This document shows positions 1-14,366 of a stretch of DNA of 64,000 nucleotides, one piece after another (positions within the stretch are counted from its first letter, which is position 1; every line of letters begins with the position of its first letter). The translations under genes were made by a program, and so were the position numbers. The notes below the pieces were generated by a model. That model searched no databases. It saw only the letters and a program-made list of their open reading frames with translations, and was not told where the DNA came from. Location: contig NC_056757.1 in NCBI RefSeq assembly GCF_018687715.1, forward strand, positions 2,339,501-2,403,500, in the 5' to 3' direction. This DNA comes from Carya illinoinensis. Taxonomy: Eukaryota; Streptophyta; Magnoliopsida; Fagales; Juglandaceae.

Positions 1-1787
1 TTTTTATTTTTTTATTTTTTATTTTATTTTATTTTTATTAAATTAATTAAATTATTTTATTTATCATCTACATACTATATATTTATTATAAAAAAAATAA
101 AAAAATAAATTAAAATAAATATAATGTGTAAAGTGTAAAAATGACAAGAAATTTTTTTTTTATTTTATATAGTTGGATTTACATGTTGAGAAGTATTGAT
201 ATATATTATAAATAGCAATAAAAAAATAGATAAAAATAATAATAAAATATTAAATAATAGTAAAAGATAATAAATAAGAGTAAAAAATAAATAAATAATA
301 ATAATAAAATAAAAAATAGTAACGAAATATATTGAAAAGTTTTGAGGCACTTTTAACCCCAAATACACTTAAATTTCTTCCTTACGAAAAATCAATACAT
401 ACACAAACGTGTTACTCGGATTAGAGGCAACATGCTCCAACCATTTTGGAGAAAACAAATGCAAGTCGATTATCATAGTCCACTACTGCATGCTGACATA
501 GGTTAGATTAGCATCCTACCAAAAGGAAAAAGGATTTGGGGAATTGCTAGAACATGTCAGTGCTCACGATCCAAGTAATATATGTAAAATGGTGCAAATT
601 AAAAGGTGTGTGAGAAGTGATCAGTGAGGGTGAATGAACATCTCCAATGGTGCATCATGTGGGGCATGATCGAGTGCATACGAACGGATGAGAGCATATG
701 GCAAGTTCTTGAAGATGTCAAGTTACTCATAGATAGTCAAAATCTCTTTATCCAACCATATAATACAGGCTCCATGATTCTCAATCGCATAGAACTCTCC
801 TGAATTAGATGGTCAAATGATCAATTAATTCAGCCAGATGATGCCTGCAAATAATAATTGTAGGAACAAGTACCTGTGGAATATTAATTAATGGAAGCTA
901 CAGCCGGGGGGCAGTCTTGACTCTTTCCCATATATGCTTAGTGGAAATTAAACTGTACATGATCATATTAAATTCAATTATTATGTTACATTAATCAAGG
1001 ATGATATAATAACTAGTTGAATATGTCCTAGTCAGTAATCTATGCAGACTAAAAAGAGAAGTAAAAGTAGAACTAAACTTTCCTTCTTTCTTTTGCCTGA
1101 TAAGTTAAAGAGTACTACTAGTATGCCGCGCGCACCTAGCCATGACTGCTGAGCATGCACTCTAGACAAAATTTATTTTTCTGTTCTTTCCTCTCTGATG
1201 AAAGTTTTTAGAGCATTGGTAATAATTTATTTATTTTTATATTCATCTTCATATTTATATAATATTTTTTTAAATTAGTCTATATTAAATTATGTATCTT
1301 CAAAATTTTACTTAATTATGAATAGTATTTATTCAAGTTTGAAGAATCACAATTCATTTTTCAAATATTATTTTACTATTTTTTCTCTCTCCTACCCATT
1401 AAAATCAATTTTGTGAAATTTGTATTAATATGATTTTGATATATTAAGTTTATATTAAGTTAATGATACAAAATGTTTTTTTTAGTATATATTAATATTT
1501 ATTGATAAATGTAGTCATTTTGATATATAAAATTGATAATATTTAGATATATGGAATTTGTATTTTTAAACACATTGTGTTAATTGTAAAATATATTAAA
1601 ATAATAATTTTAAGAAAAAAATAAAAAAATAAAAATATTTTATTGTTATTTGGTTCAAAAATACATAATCCAATGTGAGGATTTTTCTTTATATGCAAAA
1701 TCAATCTTCAAAAGTTGTGATTTTGAAGATGCATATAAAAAAATCAATGCTACTGCTCTTATATGACTATTTTTGTTTTTACTTTTA
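1..1787. other. Intergenic, AT-rich, no gene seen
   Basis: No reading frame with recognisable protein similarity. The first 360 bases are very AT-rich low-complexity sequence (T- and A-runs with short ATAATA repeats). The rest is ordinary AT-rich plant intergenic DNA. I see no exon with matching splice sites. Confidence 0.6.
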
Positions 1788-1913
1788 TACTACAAAAAAA
1801 GGATATTTGTGACTAATTTTTTACAACTAAAAGACTATTTGCGACTCAATTTAGTTAGAAATAGTCATTTCACTAAAAATAATTAGTCGCAAATAAGCAG
1901 TGTTCTTGTAGTG
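1788..1913. mobile_element. CACTA-type MITE (126 bp)
   Basis: The ends are inverted: the left reads TACTACAAAAAAAGG and the right ends TTCTTGTAGTG, that is CACTACAAGAA on the other strand. The element is flanked by the 3-bp direct repeat TTA (1785-1787 and 1914-1916), the TSD length of CACTA transposons. The first base of the left end has changed from C to T. Too short to encode protein, so it would need a transposase in trans. Confidence 0.7.
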
Positions 1914-1916
1914 TTA

Positions 1917-2893
1917 ATTAATAATCAAAGAATGCCACAACATTCATAAAAACTTCATATTCATGTCACCAACATAATTAAAAATTAACAACTTTTTGGT
2001 CCATTAACGGTTGAGAAGTACTATAGTTAAAAAGAAATCTCACAAAAATAAATTTTAAAACTGATATAATTTTATATGGTCATATGGGTTTTAATAAAAA
2101 AAATTTTATAATCTAACGTACCACATCAAATCATATAATTTTATAGATTTAAAAATTTATGTCAAACATTTCTAATCTTAATTGCAAGTATGAACAACTA
2201 GTTACTAGCATTATTATGGGATACTGCATGCTGTTTTGTATGATGGCCAGCTGCCCGCCCATCCACGAAATTGTCAGCATGCATGCAATCTGATAAGTAA
2301 TTGTCCTGTTTTGCAATAAAATAATACAAGTTGATCAAGAGAATCTCCAAAGCGTGTACCAAAATATCATTTCATGAGCATTGCCTAAACCATCATAAGA
2401 TTAGACCTAATCAGATAATAATTATACGCTGGTACTGTATGCTCAAAATTCAAAAAGTAATCATGTTGATATTAATTAATTAATTAATTAACTGTTTATA
2501 AAGAATTAATTAACTACCTGGTTACTTTGCCATATAATATATAATATATATAGCTTTATGGTATAACTTTTACCGATCTGCTCCACTTTACCCATGTTGG
2601 ATTGTAAAAAGTAGCTTAAAAATATAGTGGACCAATCGATTTGTTCATCATGTTCTTACAAAAGAAGAAAAAATAAAAAAATAAGGTTCTGTCCATCAGT
2701 TGGATCAACTTATACAAAATTCTGTGTCAATTTGAATTTAAGAAGCAAATAATCTAAAGCTTCTACCAAACTTTTGTCCCCTTTACAAACTCGAAGAATA
2801 CATAAATAGAGAATATATAGTTTTATTCCATAAGATAATATTCATGATAGGAGAAGTTGAAGAAAACCCTTTTAATCGTAAGCATTCGGTACG
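1917..2893. other. Intergenic, no gene seen
   Basis: AT-rich sequence without coding signal. A segment near 2035-2170 resembles segments near 4850-4960 and 20820-20990 (short AT-rich blocks containing ATAATTTTATA and TTATAATCTAAC-like strings), probably decayed MITEs of one family. I cannot define their ends. Confidence 0.4.
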
Positions 2894-3088
2894 GTTTGGA
2901 TAGTAAGATGAGATGAGATGATTTTAGATAAAAGTTGAATAAAATATTATTAAAATATTATTTTTTAATATTATTATTATTTTAAGATTTAGTTAAATTA
3001 TTTATTATATTTTATACACATGGAAATTTTAAAAAATTATAATAATAAAATAAGATGAGATAATATGAAATATTTTCACTGTCTAAAC
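2894..3088. mobile_element. MITE with GTTTGGATAGT / CTGTCTAAAC ends
   Basis: A 195-bp element with imperfect inverted ends (GTTTGGATAGTAAGATGAGA at the left, TTTTCACTGTCTAAAC at the right) and an AT-rich core rich in AATAATA. Related copies lie at about 6733-6842, 9166-9360 and 33029-33216 in this window, which supports a dispersed family. Superfamily not assigned. Confidence 0.65.
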
Positions 3089-6000
3089 AGGGCGTAAGTG
3101 TAAGAAAATCAGTTTCCACTAATTAATTCGGTCTCTTTAATACAAAAAACAAAAACCAAAGACGTGAATGAATGGAAAAATTGGGGGGGGGGGGTAATGT
3201 TCAACAATTCTCCAAAATTCATATATTTTTTTAGGTGAAAATTAAAAAATTACATATATATAAGTTTATCTTTAAATTATTCTTCTCATGCATGTTCAAA
3301 CAAAGTACAGACCATAACTTTTTTTTATTTTTTTTTAAAAGATCTATATATTTCTTGTTTTCTCTAACTAGTCTTCTATCGACATTGAAAAATACTTTAG
3401 TAATTTGTTTTACAAATTTATTGGAATATTAATAAATATTAATTATTTAAATAATGTTATATATAATCGTAAAGTAAGCAATTATTATATAATCGTTGTG
3501 AAAAAGAATAAAATTTATTATTAAAAAATTAATTTTTTATATAAATTTTATATTTATTTATTTTTTTAAAATAATTACTCGATACTAAAGTATTTACTAT
3601 TATAACTATTTTTTTATTTATTATTTTTATAAAGGAAACCCAGCTAGGATAGCGACAGCTTGGGATGAACGTGAAGACAATACCAAAATAGGATAGCCCA
3701 CCATGGGTTTCTTTTAAGACATATAATTTAATTGCCATTATAGGTCAGATTGCTAGCTTTCAAGTTTGAAAGGAAATTTATGGAGTCGACAGGGAATTTG
3801 AAGTTGTAAAGTAAAGGGGAAAAAGGATGAAGGAATTTCAACCAAAAAGAAAGTATGGACTGTGGAGTACTATATGCCACTTATAAGCTAGCTCCTTTAT
3901 TTTGAGCAATGAAGAGTACTGAGGTGTATATATATACACACTTAGGGTTTCCTCATGAAAGCTACACAACCTTAAAATTCCCACATTAGGATAAAAGAAA
4001 GGAAAAGAAATTGTAAAAGTAAAGCGCTCCCTTGATGACGATGTCCATGTAGATGTACTAAGTGGGAAATAATGGATTGATGCCCGCCCCCACATTGTCG
4101 GCCGAATTTTCGTAAGAGAACATAGCAGACAAAAGAATGAAAAGGAATATCTTTTTGTTTTATAAAATTATCTTGTGAAATTATTGAGGCTGCATGTCAC
4201 ATACCTGGGTCGATCCGCATATTATTATTGCTTCAATTCAGCATAAACAGTTATCTTTATAATAACGTAATGGAATTTGAGATCAACCCATGTTTTCACT
4301 TAATTACGTAGTTCAAGTAAACTAATGTTAATGGAGGAGATGAAGTGAATTTAGCCATTCCTTTGATTTGCATGAGCATATATATCTATGAATGACTCTT
4401 GTTGTCCCCATTCCTTTTCTTACAAAGGAACAAAAAGCTGCAGCCAGGACAATTCCCACTCCACTTTGTCCATTAATTTAGATTCTAATTCAAATGATTA
4501 AAATCAGCCGTCATAAAACTCAGATAACATGGATTATTAATACAGTTTCAGCACCATCTCGTATATTAATTATAATATATCCTGCTTTCTACGATCGTAT
4601 AGATTATGATCTCATCGTCGAGAAAAAAACATCACACTTTTTATAGTTTTCCACGATATCGTTTTGGTAGATATGATTAGATCATCAGTTTGATATAAAT
4701 ATACATATGTTATATTATCTCATACTGTCGTTGTATTGCCTCATTATATATTTGACTTTCATCTGAATAAAACTTTTTACAGTTAGGTACTCAACTATGT
4801 AAATTTCGTGTTTGTATGTTTATAGAATACTGCAATATTTATAAAGAAATTATAAAAAATAATTTTATAAATTGATATAGTTTTATTTAATTTATTAGAT
4901 TTATTTTATAATAAAATAATTATTTATTCATAAATTTTAATTTTATGTATTTTAAAATTATAATGAGTTAACTTTTATTAATATATATATTGGCGGCGAA
5001 AATATCAACATCACATCTGAATATGAATGCAACGGGAAAAGTCGTAAAATCGACAGTGATGGAGATAGAATCATTGTCCAATGGATGAGTACTGTACTCA
5101 CTGTCTGGCAGGCTTAATGGATAGAAACCAAACCAGGTAAAAGTAAAACTTATCTGACTAATTATCTCATATATATATATATATACACACGCAGCTTCCA
5201 CAAACATTCCGTGATCTATGTTCCATTTGGGAAAAAGCATGCATGAATCTGTGAAACCGACACGTTCCACAACCTTTTTTTTCTCCAGAAAATAGTAATA
5301 ATAATTCATCTTTCAATTTGCTGTTAGGTTAGGATTTAAGAGCGTGTAGTCTTATGCTGATCTGTGCTCCACTTTCAGTCTTTCACCAAAACTCTGTGTT
5401 TCTTTTTCTAGTTTTTCATGATCCTCACAAATTTCTTTTATGGGATAAAAAACCTTTTCCAAACCCCATTTGAGACAACTCAAATCCCAGTACCCCTTAA
5501 AGCTAGCTAGTTTGGCAAATCTCATGTACAGCTAGCTTCACCAGTTCTACTGCCATGCATATAGCCAAAACCAATACCGACGTATTGTGATTATCTATTT
5601 ATGGGGCTGAACGTGTTCGTCCGGCATGCATGCTGGCGCTGCCTGTAGTAGTAGTCTCTCCAATGGATCGACCCGGCCTGAAAACATTATATATAATACA
5701 CAGCAAATTAATCTAATTATCACAGTTTCATCAAGTTTTCACTGTTTTGAAATATTATATGTTTTGATTCTTTGCAGTACAAGAAAAGAAGAAGTACAAG
5801 AAGAAAACGATAACATGACTTGACACATGAATCAAATATGGGAAGAAAATATAACATCTGATATATAAATATGCCGAAGGATCTGCAAGTTTATGCTCAA
5901 CACCCGCAGGGTCCCAGAGCCCAGAGGCTTTAAATTGGGATAGGGACATGTCCACGGTCGGTCCAATGTAGGTGGAGGTTCACTTATTCGTATTTACTTA

Positions 6001-9000
6001 AAATGTTAGATATTAACAAAGAGAAAAACAGTAGTAAAATTGAGTGACAAGTGGGATGACACATCACATGATCATTCTAATGTCCAACTTGGCATGTATA
6101 CATGTTGTTTTTGTCAATTATTTGGACTTGATTATTTGGAGTTTTCACTAAAAAATAAGCTAGACGACCCAGATGAATTATTAATTTGAATTATTGTTTC
6201 GACATCATGTCATTAGCAAAAATGTTATAGTGACATGTTGTACAATATATTAACATCGGACGATGCGTGAGATAAGATAGATATCATGTCACAATATTTT
6301 TTCATTTTTGGAGTATTTGAATGCAAAAATATTAAATATTTTGTGAAAATAGATAGTTTGAAGTGGGTCCTTTGGCTTTACTGCACTCCTCCTTTTTCTT
6401 TTGATATTAGTAAAAGATATTTTGATATATATTATATAATATGCATATATATTAATATATAGTACTGATATCTTTTATAATAAAAATAACGTACTTATAT
6501 TATATGAATAACTTGAGATATTTGTTATTCGAGTTTTGCAATTTATAAATTTGGCGTGTCAATCATACCATCAATTCATGCTATGACATCTACTATTGAT
6601 CATATTAAAAAAAAAAAATTAAAATATCAATATTTCTTTTTATCATTGATTCATTGTAGAATTTATTTACATAGAGTATATAAAAAACTACACATTCAAA
6701 TATATTTTCTTGCTTATTACACTTAAAACAATACATTTGAATAGTGAATTGAAATGAGATGAGTTGAAATAAAAGTTAAATAAAATATTATTAAATTTAA
6801 AATTTAAAAAAATTATAATAATAAAATAAAATGAAATGAATATATACACAAGACATCACCACTTAAATAAGAGAAATAAAAAGTCCTAGGAATATGCGAA
6901 GCATGTTCGTTCCTAAACGTACACTAGATTTGTGACAAGTGAAAGAGAAATAATATTAATCATAAATCTCTTGACCATCATTAATTCCATGACGACGTTT
7001 TATTATTAAATAATATTTTGTTATTTTTATACGTCAATGATCACTTGGTATCACATCAGAGATTATTTTTAGAAAATTGCAGACATGATTTTTTTTTTTT
7101 TTTCCCATGATGTGAACCTACAAGTATATCAATGTAAAAAATCTTAATCTTTTAGGTGTCGTGTACATAAACTCCAAAATTCAAAATCAATTCCGTCAAA
7201 AGTTTCAATGGAATGCAGGGTGCAAGTATATATGAAAGCAGCACAGGAAATGGACAATACAACCCATTCCAATGTTGCTATAGAACCTTTATGGCATCTT
7301 TCTTCTTTTATTAGGATTTGAGTCCCCACTCCAATGGTTAAAAATTATAAAAAAATAAAATAAAATAAAATTGTAGACTAGAAAAAGCAGAAGAAAACAG
7401 GAGTCATTTCTTGGATTTGGGCTAAATTCTGTAGGGTCAATAGACCTGCCTCAGAACAAGACAACTGGGATTGGTGCCCCCAACGGAGCCCATAACCTTT
7501 TTATGGAAAGAGTACCGTGTGAGTCTGAGAGTGACCCCCAAGGGGTGGGCCACAAGAGTCATGTACAGTAGAGGCAAGTGTCACAGAGTGGTTGCATTAT
7601 GCACATATTGGAATTGAAAGGTGTCCGTCTCACTTTCAGGTTTTTGTCCAAACTAGGAGACACTCAGCTACAGTGCCACCCAAGAGTAATGATCATTTTG
7701 AAGAGCATCTTCAAATATAAATATCCTTTATAAGATTAGATGCCTACAATATCTATCCTTCATCAGCAAATGAACAAGGGGTCTTTCAGTACCTAACTTT
7801 AGGGCATTTTCGTACTATAATCTTTATAAACAGAAATGCAGAAAATGAATTGAGGTTTTTCAATCCCAAACTCCAACAGCCTTTTGATCAAGAAAAATAA
7901 AAAGAACGTACTTTACACGTGAAAATGTTGTTTTTTATTCTAAATTTTGTCATTTTTAGTCGCATTTATAGACACGAATAGTTTGTGCGAAATTGGGTAA
8001 TATTCTTCTTCTTCTTCTTTCTTCTTGCCATTCTCCATGCTAAACTAAAAAATGAAAAGAAAAGAAAGAAGATGGAGAAGATTTGTATCAGACAGGACTT
8101 TGTCACCATGACAGGCCTGATCTTGTCCAAAGTTGTGAAGGGGTCAAAAGAATGAACCCTACCCAATCTTACGGTTATAATTTTCAAGCCCAACTTCTTA
8201 ATATATACGTTCAGATTGATAAAATAAAATGACTTGAATTTAAATGATAGGTGTTTATTAATAAGCCTGTAACTGTGAGAGTCTTCTCAATGGCTTATCT
8301 AAATTTCTATCCAAAACTTATTTTAATTAGTTACTTTAACAAAATCCTGCATAACAACTCAGTACTCACATATTCTTCCCCTAAATCATTTAAATATTCT
8401 TACTGGATATATATATATATATATAAACGATAGTTGCAATCGTGGGTGTGTAAGCACTACACAATCATTTAAAAATAAATAAATACAAGATTTACAGAAA
8501 AAAATTAATTTTTTAATTAAGAACTTTATTTTTTTCCTAAGTGACTGTGTGCACTATATATATATGTATATATGTTTTTTTTATTAAAAAAGGGGTCAAT
8601 ATAGGATTTATTTTGACAAAATGAATAGCGCTCTGAACATCACCCCACCACAAGAGAACCTTATAGTCTTTCAACTGTAGCATTAGCATCGCCTTTGACG
8701 AAAAAATAATCAACAATAGCTAATAATGAATTTGTTAAAAATAGGCCATATTTTTTTTAAAATTAATGGTTGATAACATTAATAGTAATAGAAGAAAAAT
8801 GCTTTAGTCAAAACAAATATTTCGTGATTTGATATTATATGTCTGATTGTAATGCTATAAATTATATGAAATTACGATATAGACCCTCTATATTAAAAAG
8901 TAAATTTATTTTATAAATTTTTATTATAAAATAAATTTGACGTAATTTTATATTATAGCCCTTCTCTACATTGCCGCCATCGGTAATTTCACCCATTTGT

Positions 9001-9868
9001 TTTTTCAAATATAGCTCCAATATAAAGCCAACTTCTTAATTGATATTTTGTCTAACTTGATTCAATTCCCACCCTAATTATACTTGACCTACATTGTTAA
9101 GACAATTGTTTTACCTTATTTTTTTAAATGGTAATTCCACTTGTCCAGTGTGCCAACGTTGAATTCAGAGATAAAATGAAATTATTTTAAATGAAAGATA
9201 AATATTTAATAAAATATTATTATTATTATTATTGTTTTAAAATTTTAAAAATTTGAATTATTTATTATATTTTATACAAAAATTTGAGAAAATTATAATA
9301 TTTAAAAAATTTGTAGAAATGAGTTGAGATGGCTTTCGAATCCAAATGAGATGAGACTGCATTATAATATTTAAGATGATCTCAAGTTATTTGAATTGAT
9401 ATGTGAATAATAATATTTTATAAATCACATTAAAATGTGTTCAAATATATGAAATAAGTTAAAAGACGTTTAAATTTATGAAGTAGATTAAGATATGTTG
9501 AAAAAATAATGCGCTGCATCAATAATTGATTTCAAATAGGTTGAGATATGCTTGACCCTCAAACATAACCTAATTTCTTTTTGCCCAGTCCGATTGAGCA
9601 TGATCCTCTACTACAGGTCCTCGTTGTAAGGCAAGAAACAAGTACTGGAAAAACTTGGAAATACCCGTTAGACGAAAAGAAACAAAAGACTACATTACTT
9701 TCCATCTTTTAAAATATCATAATATCATCCAGAGTCCACAACTTGTCCTCCAAGAAGAGAGGAAAAACTAAAGAAAAAGAAGTCCAAAAGTTCTACCAAC
9801 ATATGAATGGGAAAGCTAGAGTACATTACAGGTCGCGCAGAGCATCACCAACCAAAACAGTCCCCCAT
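3089..9868. other. Intergenic region with scattered MITE copies
   Basis: No gene could be supported. It contains a run of 12-13 G at about 3183, AT microsatellites near 5170, 8408 and 8560, partial copies of the 2894-3088 MITE family (about 6733-6842 and 9166-9360), and a possible copy at about 8427-8558 of the MITE found at 42577 and 43836. The stretch 7400-7700 has a more balanced base composition but no frame I can recognise. Reading frames here are short and lack family motifs. Confidence 0.5.
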
Positions 9869-12800
9869 TTAAGACATCTTTGCCCTAGAAAAATCCATCT
9901 CCGGATGCTGCAGCATATCAAACATTTATTACCATAACATTTTACATATTCCATTAGTGAGGGGAATTTAGCAATCAAAAGCTTAAGTATTTACCTCAGC
10001 CATAAATTTCTTCAGAATCTCCTGTTTCTGCATCTCATCACTGGTCGGGAGGCCCATAGTCTTCTGCCTCTGATCAAACTGGTAAAAAAGCACACAAAAC
10101 TCCAGAATCACAAACCAATTACAAAGATAAAAACACTGAGACCAACCAAAATTTTGCAAAAGAAGGGTAGAACATAAGACAAGGGTCAATGTGCAAATAA
10201 ATAGCTCAACTTCTGTGGCACCAGAACACGAGCTATATCTTTAGATGCCAGATAGAGTAAGCACAACCCATGAGTGAGTGAGTGAGTGAGGGAGGGAGGA
10301 CTTGGCTAGAAACTCTGCCGTAAGGGCAGCTAGAGCTAGACTTACATGCTACCTATTATTTGTCCTCCTAAACAATAATTCCAGAAACTCTATGTAAAGG
10401 GCCAAAAGCTACAACTGTGACCACCTAAGGCTTGACTGGAAATGCCTTGTAAGATATATTGAATTCCTCAACTCAACGTAATGCCAATAATTTGGTACAC
10501 CCAATAATAATTTTGGGAACTTTACATGAAAAACACAGATGCTTGGTCAGAACATGCTCTTACAGACAAATTAAATTCCCCTACCTAATGTAACACGAAT
10601 TAATTTTGTACCTAAATAATTACATGGTCCAAGCAAAATTCTACAAATACAAAACATAGAAACCCAAATGTTTATATAAATCAGCAGAATTCAACAACAA
10701 TAAATGAAAATGGCTTTTAAACTAACATAACTGGAGCCTGACTCACAAGCACTTGTGGAATAATTAAACATGGCCACAATGCTAAAAAGTCTAACCAGAA
10801 AGGAAAGATAAGGAATGCTCACCAGAGGATTTTCATGAACTAAAGCTATTGACTTCAATGGGCTAGATTTTCTTGCTTCTATTTCTTCCTCTTAACTAAG
10901 TGTTCTCTATTGTATACGTACTTGGGCCTATTCCAATTGATAATCTTTTTACTTATCAAACAAAAGAAATATAAGAAAAAGGATCAGTGAAACACCCAAA
11001 CATGCACATGGAGATAGTAGCCAAAGGCCGAATTTAGCAATAAAGCATCAATTATTTACCATCATCTTTTCGACAGTCTGCCGTGTTTCTGGATCCAGGT
11101 CAGATAGTTTGCTGGACTCAGGCTCAACTTTCTGGGTATCGATTTCAGGATCTCCTTTGACCACCGCTTTCCACCACTCCATTTGGTTGTGCTTGGTCAA
11201 AAGAATAGATATGGCATTCTGATCCTCTGAAACAAGAGGATTTATTGAGCAACTAAGAGACTTCATTCATGGCTGTTGATAAACACAACAGCTAAAACAA
11301 TGGACTACCAAACTCTGCCCAAACACACAAATATGTACAATTTATATGATTGATTTAACCATATATTTGGCATTTTTGTGTGGTGTGGTAATAGTAAGAA
11401 CTTCCCACTAATGTCTTCCATTCACAAACTTAATCAACTTGCAATTTGTCTTTGAGTAGACTAATCAAATTTTAAGCTTCAACTAGTTCATGCAGGTATT
11501 TATTGATAACATACCTATGCTCCAATAACAATCATCGGGCTTTATAGGCTGATAAAGCTCCCCCTGCAAGCATTCAAAGTGCATGATGAGCCAAGGTAAA
11601 AATAAGCTGAATGCAGCATTTTACATAGAAGGAAACAACAAATCCAGCATAAGGTTTAGCACACTACAGAAAAGCCTGCAAGCAGACTTACATCAATTAT
11701 TGGGGGAAGACCCTTGAGTCCAACTTTCAGATGGTTCTTCTTAATATCACAAACAACAAACCTTGCTTTAGTTCCAGTTGGCACTGGGACATTAACGGTG
11801 ACCTCCTGCAGGGTCTGCGTCCAGGAATACTTCTCCAGGTCAAGGCCGTTACCTCTATTCGGAGCTGCACAGACATTCGAAAAAAAAAAAAAAAAAGAAA
11901 TTAAAAGTTGGATGTGCCCTTTGACATTTCTTGAGATTGAAGGGCACGCCTACGCAGAAGAGATCTTTCAGACAACCAGACTCACCCTAAAGTGGATTAC
12001 TGCAACATTCAAGCCACGAGATTCATCCTGAATTATCAATTTAAAAATGTAACTAGGTCGCAGGATGCAGACTCACGTAGGTGCCAATAAGAAGCGTTAG
12101 GAGTGTATGACTCAGAAAAAAAAAAAAGAACTCATCAAATAAATCAACATATCATTGATTAAGTTTCAATTTTGTTTTTGTTTCTATACATGTTTCCAGC
12201 CATGCGCAACGATTAACTAAGACCTAGTTGTGGACATGGCCCTATCAGTTTGCCACATGGGGACTCTTATTGTCTTCCTCAAATTCTCAGTAACGCAGCA
12301 CAAAATAGTCGATGAAGTGATCAACATTACCATCAAACCCTGAAAAACGGATAGGCAATAAAAAGTTCAAAACTTTTTAAGCCCTTTCAAGTTAAGCCCT
12401 TTCACTCCCTCTTTATTCTCTATCCCTTTACCTCATTTTTCTAAGCAACCAAATAAAAACAAAAAAGAATCATTGAAAGATGACTAAATTCTTAAATTTC
12501 AAATTCCCATTCCGGCATTCCTCTATCTATCAACCTCCATACGACCCTCAGTTTTCTCATCAAACACAACACAGAACAAGAAATTCCAGGGAGAAAGAAA
12601 AACAGAATAATCCGTACCTCTAACGCCGCTCTTCTCTTCCAACTTCTCCACCTCCATCGCCTCCTCCTTCTCTTTGTTCACTACCTTCTTCTCTTCCTCC
12701 CTCTCCACCTCGATCGCCGCCTTCTCCGCCTTCCTCCTCTTCTCCTGTGCCGCAGCCTCCGCCTTCTTCTTCCTACTCCTCTTTTCCTTCGCCGCCCTCA

Positions 12801-12996
12801 CCGCCACCTCTATCTGTGCCGCCGCTGTGTCCGTCTCGAGAAAGTCGCTTTCATCAGCGAGAAAGTCGAAAACATTCTCAAGAAACCCTAGCGGGCTCGA
12901 CGGATCCAAGGCCGCGCTAAACGGCACCGTCGTTGCTGACGACGAGGAGTTTTTCTTGTTGTCTTCCTCTTCTTGGAGATCGGAGATAATTGCCAT
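9869..12996 (-). CDS. BOBBER1-like NudC-domain co-chaperone, six exons
   Basis: Exons on the minus strand: 12996-12618, 11864-11692, 11563-11515, 11226-11060, 10078-9995 and 9907-9869. All introns are GT-AG and all phases agree, giving 891 nt (296 residues plus TAA). The N-terminus is Ser-rich, then a charged Lys/Glu coiled-coil stretch (about 68-122). The CS/p23-like NudC domain (about 136-224) has [10 protein letters not shown], then [14 protein letters not shown], then the [16 protein letters not shown] segment. The C-terminus carries [19 protein letters not shown] and ends [12 protein letters not shown], closely matching Arabidopsis BOBBER1 (about 304 residues). Family knowledge: BOBBER1 is a cytosolic, heat-granule-associated non-canonical small heat-shock/NudC co-chaperone needed for development and thermotolerance. 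The start is the first ATG of exon 1, with no upstream in-frame coding signal. The exon series looks intact, so I expect it to be functional. Confidence 0.95.
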
Positions 12997-13341
12997 ACGT
13001 GACCGTACGAGTGAAAACTAGCGAGTGTACTCGGTGTCGAGTCAAATGAGTTGAATCGCGACGAGGGTTTAACGTGAAGACCCTCTGGAACATAAACGTA
13101 TAATATAGACGTGCTTCATTTGCTGAAAACTCCCTCATACTTCTGTAATTTCAATAACTTCCTGAAAACTTGTTTAGAGCTGGAAAGCATCCATGATTCC
13201 ATATGACCTTTAAATCCATCTTTAATTTTATATTTTGTACTCACCAATAAGAAAATACAAAAATATATAATATATATGTATTTGTAAAATTTAAAGCTAT
13301 AGTGACTTTTTCTTTTTTCAAAGCAAAAGAAAAAGTCACGA

Positions 13342-14366
13342 TTTTTTTTTTTTTTTAAAGGAAACTTTAGTTATCATTTCCATTTTAATAAATTTGAAAT
13401 ACATGGAGAAGATTTCTCTACAGTAACAATTACATCATAAATAGATAATGCTTCTTTTTCCAAAATATATGTTATTACATTGATGTTTCTTCTAATATGA
13501 AGAATCTCCCACTTGACAAAATTCATTAGATTTTCCTATGCTTCAGTCACAAACATCTTTGCACTAGTCCAAGTACTATCTTTATTCTTCAAAGCCTTAA
13601 TGATTTGAAGGGAATCACTTTCAATTATAACTTTTACCAATCCCAATTCCAACCCAAAAATTGTTGCTTGAAGTGCCCCTTCAGCTTCAGCTAGTAGTAA
13701 ATTTGGAAAAAGTCTCTTATTCTTTCTCATGGTAGCAATAACCTTTCCTTCATAGTCTCGAACAACAACCCCCATGCCAATTTTGGTGTGAGATTGATCT
13801 ATCGCTGCATCCCAATTTAGTTTGTAAGTATTCATAGGAGAGGGTTTCCACTTATCTTTTGTACTGCTTCTTGGCCTTGAGGTATCAGTCTTATGCTCTT
13901 CCACTTCATGTAGCAGCTGCAAGGTTTGTTGAGCATCTCTCACCACTTTGTTAGGATGATTAAATTCTTTATTGAAAATAAGTTCATTCATTCTCAACCA
14001 AATCTTCTTGGCTACCACTGCAAATTCCTGTATCAATTCAAAATCCATAGTGTTCGACATTGCCTCTAATAATTCCAACAGACTCCTATGAGATAAGCGA
14101 CTCTTTCGTAGTCTTTTGAGTACTGACTCCATACACCCTTAGAAGATTCACACTCGCATATTGTATGAACAATAGTCTCTTTTACATTGGAACATATGAG
14201 ACTGGATGACTCCACTATTTTCCTCTTAAACAAATTAGTTTGGGTTGGTAATCCTTCAAGGCAAGCTCTCCAAAGGAAGACCTTATCTCCTAGGGTTATC
14301 TTCAATTTTCCAATAAGTTGCCATACCATATGAAAATTATTGCTGCATGAGGCCTGTTTCTTTGCT
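13342..14366 (-). mobile_element. 5'-truncated L1-type LINE fragment (zf-RVT and RNase H)
   Basis: On the minus strand, 14329-14066 encodes a reverse-transcriptase zinc-binding segment (FLWRACLEGLPTQTNLFKRK, then HTICECES). After a frameshift, 14132-13536 encodes an RNase H-like segment with KLNWDAAIDQS, GMGVVVRDYEGKVIATM, LLAEAEGALQA and IIESDSLQIIKALK. The T-run at 13342-13356 is the expected poly(A) tail of a minus-strand LINE. The element interrupts a sequence that is continuous in the paralogous copy near 33330-33360, which sets the 5' end near 14366. I did not find a convincing TSD. Confidence 0.8.

Noticed and set aside
3838..4095. 85-codon minus-strand frame in the left intergenic region
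   Set aside because: No similarity I recognise, no splice partners, and composition like the flanks.
12674..13021. Plus-strand open frame over the start of the BOBBER1-like gene
   Set aside because: It is the antisense of the Lys/Glu-rich exon 1 and has no family motif. The minus-strand exon joins in phase to five others.
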